Source: Candidatus Shapirobacteria bacterium UBA1435 (lineage in GTDB: Bacteria; Patescibacteriota; Microgenomatia; UBA12405). From it: a DNA stretch of 10,407 nt. The DNA lies in the NCBI GenBank assembly GCA_002329385.1, contig DCTR01000001.1, forward strand, positions 1 through 10,407, in the 5' to 3' direction. The notes beneath the pieces were generated by a model. That model was not told the origin of the DNA. It ran no database searches and worked only from the letters and a program-made list of their open reading frames with translations. Position 1 is the first letter of the stretch. Each line of letters opens with the position of its first letter. A program made the position numbers and the translations under genes. Below are positions 1 to 5,900 of this stretch, piece by piece.

Positions 1-201
1 AAATTCACCGATAAGATCGGGATCAGTTAGTTGACTTAAAGTAAATTCCAGCTGGCGATATTTTAGGGAAAGTGATTGATGTTGTTGATTTAGCTGATTA
101 AAGAGATTATTTTGGTTGACAATTTCGCTGCTAAAGATAATCGAAACGACAACCTGAAAGAAGAAGAGGATAATGGAAAGACCGAGGAGGAACCGTGGCA
201 T
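1..201 (-). CDS. ftsL: FtsL-like small division protein, 3' end beyond window
   Basis: This is the first 67 residues of a gene that runs off the low-coordinate edge. The ATG at 201-199 shares its A with the rsmH stop (TAATG), so translation is probably coupled to rsmH. Residues 4-23 are a strongly hydrophobic helix (FLLGLSIILFFFQVVVSIIF) preceded by MPR. From about residue 28 a polar, Gln/Asn/Leu-rich segment has coiled-coil character. A very short cytoplasmic tail, one membrane span and an external coiled coil is the layout of FtsL/DivIC septum proteins, and ftsL normally follows rsmH in dcw clusters. FtsL helps to recruit and activate the FtsW/FtsI septal peptidoglycan synthase. The assignment comes from topology and position, because FtsL sequences are poorly conserved. 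A generic septum-formation-initiator protein is the alternative. No Shine-Dalgarno sequence is visible. Confidence 0.66.
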   Translation of the reverse strand, partial: MPRFLLGLSIILFFFQVVVSIIFSSEIVNQNNLFNQLNQQHQSLSLKYRQLEFTLSQLTDPDLIGEF

Positions 202-1082
202 TATTTAATTCTATACGATCTTAGATTGGCCGATCGAGAGAGGGGGTTGACAGTGATTTCGGCCGATGAAGGACGGATGGGTTTTTTGAACGGGAGGATA
301 AGGCGATCCTGGTTTTGACGGATGAAGGATTTGACCAGTCGATCTTCGGTGGAGTTAAAGGTAATAACTGCGACGATGGATTGAGAAGGAAGAACATTTA
401 GGGTTTGCGACAAGGCTTTTTTGAGATTGGGAAGCTCGTCGTTGACAGCGATGCGGAGAGCTAAAAAGACTTTAGTGCTTGGGTCAAGGTGTGTTTTCAG
501 ATGGTGGTCTTGGTAGTATTGTCTGATAATATCGGCCAGGGCGCTGGCGGTGGTTATTGGTGATTTTTGTCTGGCCCTGATGATTTTTTGGATAATCGGT
601 CTGGCGTATTTTTCCTGGGCGTATTTGGTGAATATTTGATATAGTTTGTCGGCCGGATAGGTGTTGATGATGTTTTCGGCGGTTTGATTTTGGTGAGTGT
701 TTAGCCTCATATCAAGTGATACTTCGTCATAAAAAGAGAAACCTTTGCCCTGGCCAAGCTGCTGGTTTGAACTCAAACCCAGATCGAAGATTATCCCCCC
801 GAGGGGCAGGTTAATGTGTTGACGATAGTGCTGGCCCAAACTTTTAAAGTTGCCGTATATAGGGTAGAATCGATTTGAAAGATTGGCTTGGGTAATCCGG
901 TCGACGGCAATTGAGAGGTTTTGCCGATCCTGATCTAGTCCATAAACAAAAGCGCCACGTTGCAGAAGGCCGATGGTATGGCCACCGTTACCCAGAGTGG
1001 CGTCCAAATAAGTTTTACCAGGTTTGGGGTCTAAGAGGTCGATAATCTCCTGAATCAGGACGGGCTGGTGGTATTGGATCAC
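201..1082 (-). CDS. rsmH: 16S rRNA (cytosine1402-N4)-methyltransferase RsmH
   Basis: RsmH (MraW) is a cytoplasmic SAM-dependent enzyme that methylates N4 of C1402 in the decoding centre of 16S rRNA. The 293-residue protein is slightly shorter than the usual 300-315. Visible family motifs in order are HQPVL (5-9), the SAM-binding loop DATLGNGGH (27-35), the acidic end of the next strand in YGLDQD (47-52), FDLGLSS (99-105), GFSF (114-117), LDMR (123-126), LRIAVNDEL (209-217), STEDRLVK (244-251) and NPLSRSANLR (279-288). The family's SFHSLEDR block reads TFNSTEDR here, so its His is Asn. The start codon is GTG (1082-1080). It overlaps the stop of the upstream lipoprotein gene by four bases (GTGA) and lacks a Shine-Dalgarno sequence, so translational coupling is likely. 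The stop overlaps the downstream FtsL-like start by one base. The family assignment is secure. Confidence 0.97.
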   Translation of the reverse strand: MIQYHQPVLIQEIIDLLDPKPGKTYLDATLGNGGHTIGLLQRGAFVYGLDQDRQNLSIAVDRITQANLSNRFYPIYGNFKSLGQHYRQHINLPLGGIIFDLGLSSNQQLGQGKGFSFYDEVSLDMRLNTHQNQTAENIINTYPADKLYQIFTKYAQEKYARPIIQKIIRARQKSPITTASALADIIRQYYQDHHLKTHLDPSTKVFLALRIAVNDELPNLKKALSQTLNVLPSQSIVAVITFNSTEDRLVKSFIRQNQDRLILPFKKPIRPSSAEITVNPLSRSANLRSYRIK

Positions 1083-1810
1083 GGCCGGATGTAGTCGCCC
1101 AGAAGGCTGTTGGAGTCTTCTTTCTGGATATCTTCGGGCGAGATACTTAGAATTTTAGATTTACCGTCACCGCTGGAGAAGATCGAGTAGACGGAAGAAA
1201 AGCCCTGGATGGGTTTCTGGGTGCCAAAGTTTTTGATGACGATAAAGAAGTGATTGGTTTTGGTTAGGCCGCTTAGATTGACGACAAAATTGTCGGAAGG
1301 CAGACCGATAGATTTATCTTTGTTGATATCGGCGGTGGTGGTGAGGACGAAGGGTGATTCGTAAGTGAATACTTGACCGTTTTGAGTGTAGAAATTGAGG
1401 GATAGGGTGCCGCCGGAAACACCAGTGTCGTATTTGTATTTGCAACCATTAGTGCAACTTGAGGTGCCCAAGAGGATATCTCTTTCAATCTTGGAAGTAG
1501 TTTTATTCAGCTTGATGGTGTCCCCTACCCCTTTTTCGATTTCTAAACCTTCGTCGTTGGCGGTGTAGAGAAGTTCGTATTCGATTTGGCTGACAATTTG
1601 GGGGAGGCGGTCAATAATTAGTTTTAACTCATGCCCGTCTTGGCGGGGAATAAGACTGATGTATGGTTTTTGGCCGTTTTCGATTTCAATCAGCTTGGGG
1701 ATGGGGGTTGGAGTGGGTGCGGGTGTGGGTGTGGTCTTTTTGTTGCAGGAGGAAAGAAAAAAGGTTGAGGCCAAAAGACAAATAATGAAGAGCCGGGAAA
1801 GTTTGTGCAT
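1079..1810 (-). CDS. Small secreted lipoprotein of unknown function
   Basis: The 243-residue protein starts with a short positive region (MHKLSR), a hydrophobic core (residues 7-19) and a lipobox LSSC with the lipidation cysteine at residue 22. This predicts signal peptidase II processing and anchoring on the outer face of the membrane. A Thr/Pro linker (about residues 26-38, TP and AP repeats) follows, then a globular part that alternates like a beta-rich domain. Two close cysteines (119 and 123, CTNGC) could form a disulphide. DINKDKS (161-167) resembles the start of an EF-hand or dockerin calcium loop, but the spacing to the next acidic residue (D173) is one too long for a canonical loop. 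I do not recognise the family. The TGA stop overlaps the rsmH start by four bases. A candidate promoter lies directly upstream and no Shine-Dalgarno sequence is seen. Confidence 0.82.
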   Translation of the reverse strand: MHKLSRLFIICLLASTFFLSSCNKKTTPTPAPTPTPIPKLIEIENGQKPYISLIPRQDGHELKLIIDRLPQIVSQIEYELLYTANDEGLEIEKGVGDTIKLNKTTSKIERDILLGTSSCTNGCKYKYDTGVSGGTLSLNFYTQNGQVFTYESPFVLTTTADINKDKSIGLPSDNFVVNLSGLTKTNHFFIVIKNFGTQKPIQGFSSVYSIFSSGDGKSKILSISPEDIQKEDSNSLLGDYIRP

Positions 1811-1817
1811 AGTAGAG

Positions 1818-1847
1818 ATTATACCCTATGCGGGTCGACGGAGACAA
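1818..1847 (-). promoter_or_regulatory. Candidate promoter of the lipoprotein-rsmH-ftsL operon
   Basis: On the minus strand a perfect -10 box TATAAT (1823-1818) lies 18 bases downstream of TTGTCT (1847-1842), which matches the -35 consensus at four of six positions. There is no extended -10 TG. Only seven bases separate the -10 box from the lipoprotein ATG at 1810, so the expected transcription start falls on or next to the start codon. The mRNA would then be leaderless, which fits the absence of any Shine-Dalgarno sequence here. The promoter sits in the 48-base gap after the glyS stop, where no terminator is visible, so read-through from glyS is also possible. Confidence 0.55.
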
Positions 1848-1858
1848 ACAGAAATAGG

Positions 1859-3193
1859 TTATAGTTTTTCCAGTTTATTGAGAAGATAGGAGTTTATTTG
1901 ATCCATACTGATTCTGGTTTGTTCCATGGTATCCCGATCACGGACGGTGACGGTTTGGTCGTTTAGGGTTTGATAATCGACGACCAGGCACCATGGAGTG
2001 CCGATTTCGTCTTGCCTGCGGTATTTTTTACCAATGTTGCTGCTATCGTCGTAATCGACGGAGAAACGGGAAGAAAGACGTTGATATAGATCTTGGGCGA
2101 TTTTAACCAGTTCGGGTTTGTTGGCGGCTAAAGGGAAAACGGCTAGCTGGTATGCCGAAATTTTGGGGTTTATTTTCAACCATGTCCTGACTTCTTGGGA
2201 TGGGAGAACTTGTTCCTGGTAAGCGTCAAGGAGGAGGAAAAAGAAACTTCGGTCTACTCCGCCGCTGGTTTCGACTATCCAGGGAATATATTTTTCGTTG
2301 GTAAGCGGATCCTGATAGCTTAGATCCTGACCGCTAAATTTTGAGTGTTGAGAAAGGTCGTAGTCGGAGCGCCAGTGAATTCCTTCCATCTCCGCCCATC
2401 CCCAAGGGGCATGGTATTCGATGTCGAAGGCTTTTTTGGCGTAAAATGCCAGTTCATCGGAAGCGTGTTGTCGCAGCCGCAGGCTGTCTTTTTGATTGAA
2501 ATAATGGCCGTACCAATCAACCCGTTGCTGTTTCCAGTATTCGTACCACTGATCCATTTGGGAAGGGTGGACAAAGTATTGAATGTCCCATTGTTCGAAC
2601 TCGCGGGTACGGTAAAGGAAGTTCTTGGGGGTGATTTCATTGCGAAATGCCTTACCGATCTGGGCGATACCAAAGGGTATTTTTACCCGTGATGATTCGA
2701 TGACGTTTTTAAAATCGAGATAAATGGTTTGACAGGCTTCACCGCGCAGGTAAGCCGGGATCTTTTCGCCTTCAATCACGCCAATTTCGGTATGAAAAAG
2801 GATGTTGTATTTTCTTGGTTGGGTGAATTCCCCCTGGCATTCGGGACAACGGTTGACGTTGCCGATTAAATCGGGGCGGAATCTTTTGTGGCATTGTTTA
2901 CATTCCACCAGAAGATCGCCGAAATTGGAAACGTGACCGGAAGCTTCCCAGACTTTGGGGTGGGTGATTATTGAGCCGTCAATACCGACAACGTCAAGGC
3001 GACGAATTACATTTTCGGTCCACCAGCAGTTTTTCCAATTGTTTTTCATTAGGGAGCCGACGGGACCGTAGTCATAAAAGCCTTGTATTCCTCCGTATAT
3101 TTCGGAATTTTGGAAAATAATGCCGCGTCTTTTGCAAAGGGCGGTGATTTTGGAAACCAGGTCGTTTTGGTTGTTGTCTGCCATAGTTTTCAT
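1859..3193 (-). CDS. glyS: Glycyl-tRNA synthetase, class II homodimeric type
   Basis: This cytoplasmic enzyme charges tRNA-Gly with glycine. At 444 residues it matches the compact homodimeric (eukaryote/archaea/Gram-positive-like) GlyRS, not the tetrameric GlyQ/GlyS enzyme. Motifs in order are the N-terminal YGPVG (42-46), SGHVSNFGD (85-93), a zinc-ribbon insert with C98-x2-C101 and C116-x2-C119, class II motif 2 around FRNEITP (183-189) and REFEQWD (197-203), and motif 3 with ETSGGVDRS (308-316). The anticodon-binding domain occupies about 340-444 and includes KYRRQDEIGTPW and TVRDRDTMEQTRI. The start is ATG at 3193; a second in-frame ATG at 3184 would remove three residues. Neither has a Shine-Dalgarno sequence. 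The gene has its own consensus promoter and a T-box leader, so it is probably induced when uncharged tRNA-Gly accumulates. The enzyme identity is secure. Confidence 0.97.
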   Translation of the reverse strand: MKTMADNNQNDLVSKITALCKRRGIIFQNSEIYGGIQGFYDYGPVGSLMKNNWKNCWWTENVIRRLDVVGIDGSIITHPKVWEASGHVSNFGDLLVECKQCHKRFRPDLIGNVNRCPECQGEFTQPRKYNILFHTEIGVIEGEKIPAYLRGEACQTIYLDFKNVIESSRVKIPFGIAQIGKAFRNEITPKNFLYRTREFEQWDIQYFVHPSQMDQWYEYWKQQRVDWYGHYFNQKDSLRLRQHASDELAFYAKKAFDIEYHAPWGWAEMEGIHWRSDYDLSQHSKFSGQDLSYQDPLTNEKYIPWIVETSGGVDRSFFFLLLDAYQEQVLPSQEVRTWLKINPKISAYQLAVFPLAANKPELVKIAQDLYQRLSSRFSVDYDDSSNIGKKYRRQDEIGTPWCLVVDYQTLNDQTVTVRDRDTMEQTRISMDQINSYLLNKLEKL

Positions 3194-3204
3194 TGATGTA
3201 AACT

Positions 3205-3299
3205 TTAGGGACGCAGACTCAAACCGCGCGGTTCCACCCTAATTGTTCTGTAAAGACACAGAACCACTTAATTTAGATGTAAAAAGGTTGCCAAGCCTA
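3205..3299 (-). promoter_or_regulatory. T-box leader (tRNA-Gly-responsive), very short form
   Basis: T-box RNAs sense the ratio of charged to uncharged tRNA and control synthetase genes. The leader carries the T-box signature AGGGUGGAACCGCG (3240-3227). Its flanks form the antiterminator-type fold: UUAGGG (3242-3237) pairs with CCCUAA (3210-3205), GCG (3229-3227) can pair with CGU (3213-3211), and the intervening bulge starts with UGGA (3236-3233). UGGA pairs with UCCA, the 3' end of bacterial tRNA-Gly with discriminator U. Just 5' is a 7-bp hairpin, GUUCUGU (3264-3258) with ACAGAAC (3251-3245). At the extreme 5' end AGG/CCU (3298-3296 and 3287-3285) would close a loop CUUGGCAA holding a GGC glycine codon (3292-3290). 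A full Stem I of 80-100 nt is not present. No terminator with a U-run precedes glyS. The T-box identity is strong; the output mechanism is unknown. Confidence 0.88.
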
Positions 3300-3305
3300 G
3301 ATGAT

Positions 3306-3335
3306 ATTATATTTTTTTTTGCCAGTGATTGTCAA
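3306..3335 (-). promoter_or_regulatory. Consensus sigma-70-type promoter for glyS
   Basis: On the minus strand TTGACA (3335-3330) and TATAAT (3311-3306) both match consensus at every position, with an 18-base spacer that ends in nine consecutive A. The expected start site is about 3299-3298, just 5' of the AGG that begins the predicted specifier hairpin. That places the whole T-box fold inside the transcript and leaves a leader of about 105 nt before the glyS ATG. The promoter begins 10 bases after the recO stop codon. I saw no terminator hairpin between recO and this promoter. Confidence 0.85.
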
Positions 3336-3345
3336 TCGAATTTGT

Positions 3346-3906
3346 TTAGGCAAAGAGCTTGTTGCTTTCCATTGGCTTCTCGATAATCGACTCGGTAAAT
3401 TTTTTGATTAACCTTTGGGTAGATTGGTAGTTTTTGGAGAGAAAAGTGGTGTTGATTTCCGGGGGAATGCCGAAGCCAAGTTGATTGAGCAAATCGATCT
3501 CGGTTTGGATAAATAGGTGGACGTGGTTAGAATTGATGGCGTTGATGGCGTTTTTGACTAGGTAGAAAACATTATCGATTTGTTGGTTTTCGGCAATAAG
3601 CTGGTTGATGGTCTCGAGCAGGTAAAACATCAGATTTATCTGGGCGAGATTTTTTGATTTAGACAGAAAAGAGGCGATAGTCGTGCTTTCGTTTACCCAA
3701 AATCTTTGATTTTTTTGATAGACAGAGAATTTGGAGAGATTGCCAAGTTGAAGTGAACCAAGTCGTCGACTGCGGATATTTTTGGCGCCTTTGGCCAGGG
3801 CGGTGATCTTGCCTTGGCTTTGGGTAAGCAGGGTGACTTCGATGTCGGAGTCGGCAACTGTTCTTTTGCCGATAACGATGGCGATAAGGCTATGGTAACG
3901 CTCCAT
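3346..3906 (-). CDS. recO: DNA repair protein RecO, compact form without zinc finger
   Basis: RecO binds single-stranded DNA and SSB and works with RecR to load RecA during gap repair. The N-terminal OB-fold is clear: DSDIEVTLLTQSQGKI (19-34), ALAKGAK (36-42), the basic SRRLGSLQLG patch (46-55) and a VYQ strand near 62. The helical C-terminal domain follows, with TEIDLLNQLGFG (135-146) matching the family's LLxLLGFG helix. The protein is 186 residues against about 240-250 usually. It has no cysteine at all, so the CxxC zinc-finger segment that normally follows LGFG is absent. The end, EKPMESNKLF (176-185), resembles the usual RecO C-terminus (GRPLKSRRFL type), which suggests internal shortening and not truncation. 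The ATG (3906) directly abuts the DUF4012 stop, giving TAAATG, and no Shine-Dalgarno sequence is seen. Confidence 0.84.
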   Translation of the reverse strand: MERYHSLIAIVIGKRTVADSDIEVTLLTQSQGKITALAKGAKNIRSRRLGSLQLGNLSKFSVYQKNQRFWVNESTTIASFLSKSKNLAQINLMFYLLETINQLIAENQQIDNVFYLVKNAINAINSNHVHLFIQTEIDLLNQLGFGIPPEINTTFLSKNYQSTQRLIKKFTESIIEKPMESNKLFA

Positions 3907-5871
3907 TTATAGGGAGAGCTTGATTAGTTTGTCGGAAAGCCAGGTGAAGGTTTGGTTAAGTTGGCCGTTGACGTAGAGTTCGTACTCTATTGGCTTGGTG
4001 CCGGGTTGCTTTTGGAGGAGGAGGGAATAATTGGATGATGGTTTGACGCTACTGGCGTATTGGACAGTGGTTTTTAGGCTTGATTGGGCGTAAAGAGGAT
4101 ATTTGTTGCCGTAGAAGCCCTCAAAAACCTGCTTACCCAATTCTTCGTAGACAAGAGGTTCAACTTCAGTGCCAGTCATTTTCTGGAGCTGTGACCCTGA
4201 AGGGACATAAAATCTGAACCAGTTGCGGTATTTTGGAGCATTAAGACAAAGGTCGCCTTTTTCTTCGTTGCAGTTTGAGGCTTTACTGGGGTTGCTGTAG
4301 TTAACGGTTAGTTTATGTTCAACCTTGCCATTCTGGCTGATAACTTCATGTTTTATCTTTTGTTTGATGAACAGGTTAGTTTTGGCGCTGGACATGTTGG
4401 CGTCGTTTAGGTGAAGGTAGTCGGTGTCTTGATCGGTGAGAGTAATGGCGCCAGCAATATTGGCCAGTTTGGCCGCCTGTTGTATTTCGGGATCAAGAAA
4501 GTAGAAAATAATGTGTTTTTGAACGACGTTGTTGAGCAGGTTTTGGGCAAGAGGGCCGATTTTGCTTTTTTCGGAGCCAAGGGCGTTGGCAAGAAGTGAG
4601 TGCATCAGTGGGCTTAAAAAACCTTTCCTGTCTTTTTCGATGTAGCCGCGGGGTCGGCCGGCAATCCATTCCAGCTCGTAGATGATTTGGGGGCAGCCGT
4701 CACAACGTTTGTCCGGATCGGCTGAAAAGTTGCCAAAACCCGGAACGCCGACTCGGCCGAGGACTTTGACCATGTCGACTAGGACCTGGGTGTCGATGGC
4801 GATGACCGCGTCTATTTTGTCTTTGTTGCCAGAGATTTTGTTGTAGTGTCCAAGAAAGGTTTCAATACTGGTAGGAAAATCGGGAGAGATATTCATGTCG
4901 CGTAGGTGCCAGTATGGGACGTTAATGTGATATGACTTGATGGGCCGGGGGGCGGGAATGCTGCTATTAAATTTGGCGTCAAGGGAGTAGATATCGTCGG
5001 AAATCGAAGGAGTGATTTTACCGTTACTGACTTTAATAATACCGTAGGCAGTCCAGAAACCGCCGGTTGGCCTTAATTCGGCATCATTTTGGAAGATAAG
5101 GAAGTAATTGCGGGGTTTGTCTTTGCCTAGCAGCCAAGAGGTTTTAGTTAGGATCGGTCTGCCGTCGCGGGTAAACTTGTGGGCTTCAGAGACAATTTCC
5201 CTAGCTTTTAGGAGGGTCGATTGAATTTTGATGCCTTTGTATTCTTCGGGATATCTTGATGGATCAATTTGGTTAAGTGATTGCTCTATTTTAGCCATCT
5301 TGTTTTCGATGATTTCGAGATGGGGTGCGAGGCTTTCGATTGATTCAGTGAGAAAAGTGATCCTGTCTTCAGTGGTTTTGGCGCTGTCGGTGGCGGCACC
5401 TTTTAGGCCAAGAAAATCCTGATAAGGTTCGACGGCTTTGACAATAATATCGGCACAGTCAAGAGAGTCTTTGGCGATATTAATTATCTGTTGGCCGTCG
5501 GCGTAGTATCGGTTGAGGAAAGGGAGAGAGCCGACGAGTTTTAGGCCAGTGTAGTCTTTTTCGATCAGGGCGATGTTTGATTGGATGGCAGTAGCGGTTT
5601 TTTTGACATCGGTGAGGTTTTTGTCGGAGACAGCTGCTTTGAGTTCGGATAGTTGCTGCTGGCTAGTTTGAAGGCGAGAAAGGAGTTTTTTAGCTGGAAC
5701 GTAAACAAAAAAGAAAGAAAGGGTGGCGAGAACAACAACAATAATTAGGCTGACAGAGAAAAAAGAAACCAAAAAATTGGGTAAACGATTTTTGGTCTTT
5801 TTGGGAAGAGGGGTGGCCGGTTGAGTTGTCGGGGAGGGGGGTGATAGTTGAGGTTTGATTACTTCTTCCAT
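3907..5871 (-). CDS. DUF4012 membrane-anchored extracellular protein
   Basis: This 654-residue protein has a proline-rich cytoplasmic N-terminus (about 8-23), a basic patch KKTKNR (24-29), one transmembrane helix (about 33-57) and a large external part. Residues 60-105 and 170-235 look helical or coiled-coil. The DUF4012 signature lies at 259-277 (IFQNDAELRPTGGFWTAYG). After it come RDMNISPDFPTS (324-335), DAVIAIDTQVLVDMVKVLG (354-372) and ANMSSAKTN (491-499). Four external cysteines (C390, C393, C534, C542) could form disulphides. DUF4012 has no established biochemical function. Its motif order recalls LytR-CpsA-Psr glycan ligases, but that is my inference. It follows the sugar phosphotransferase gene by 29 bases and precedes recO with no gap. 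The glycan genes upstream suggest a surface-polymer role. Confidence 0.88.
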   Translation of the reverse strand: MEEVIKPQLSPPSPTTQPATPLPKKTKNRLPNFLVSFFSVSLIIVVVLATLSFFFVYVPAKKLLSRLQTSQQQLSELKAAVSDKNLTDVKKTATAIQSNIALIEKDYTGLKLVGSLPFLNRYYADGQQIINIAKDSLDCADIIVKAVEPYQDFLGLKGAATDSAKTTEDRITFLTESIESLAPHLEIIENKMAKIEQSLNQIDPSRYPEEYKGIKIQSTLLKAREIVSEAHKFTRDGRPILTKTSWLLGKDKPRNYFLIFQNDAELRPTGGFWTAYGIIKVSNGKITPSISDDIYSLDAKFNSSIPAPRPIKSYHINVPYWHLRDMNISPDFPTSIETFLGHYNKISGNKDKIDAVIAIDTQVLVDMVKVLGRVGVPGFGNFSADPDKRCDGCPQIIYELEWIAGRPRGYIEKDRKGFLSPLMHSLLANALGSEKSKIGPLAQNLLNNVVQKHIIFYFLDPEIQQAAKLANIAGAITLTDQDTDYLHLNDANMSSAKTNLFIKQKIKHEVISQNGKVEHKLTVNYSNPSKASNCNEEKGDLCLNAPKYRNWFRFYVPSGSQLQKMTGTEVEPLVYEELGKQVFEGFYGNKYPLYAQSSLKTTVQYASSVKPSSNYSLLLQKQPGTKPIEYELYVNGQLNQTFTWLSDKLIKLSL

Positions 5872-5900
5872 AAAAATAGTTTAAACAATTTGGAGTATTT

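Noticed and set aside
1659..1889. A plus-strand frame with a Gly/Val-rich repeat.
   Set aside because: It is the antisense reading of the Thr/Pro linker of the lipoprotein and runs into the glyS end. It has no family signature.
3222..3233. The perfect 12-base palindrome AACCGCGCGGTT as an operator or terminator stem.
   Set aside because: It is part of the T-box signature and its 3' continuation, no U-run follows, and the T-box fold explains most of it. It is kept only as a possible alternative hairpin.
3346..3906. recO as a truncated pseudogene because it is about 60 residues short.
   Set aside because: The C-terminal tail typical of RecO is present and the frame is intact, so an internal shortening explains the length better.
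5872..5900. A promoter in the 29-base gap before the DUF4012 gene (AT-rich, with a GTTTAAAC palindrome).
   Set aside because: No pair of hexamers with acceptable spacing is present, and the palindrome is short and AT-rich.
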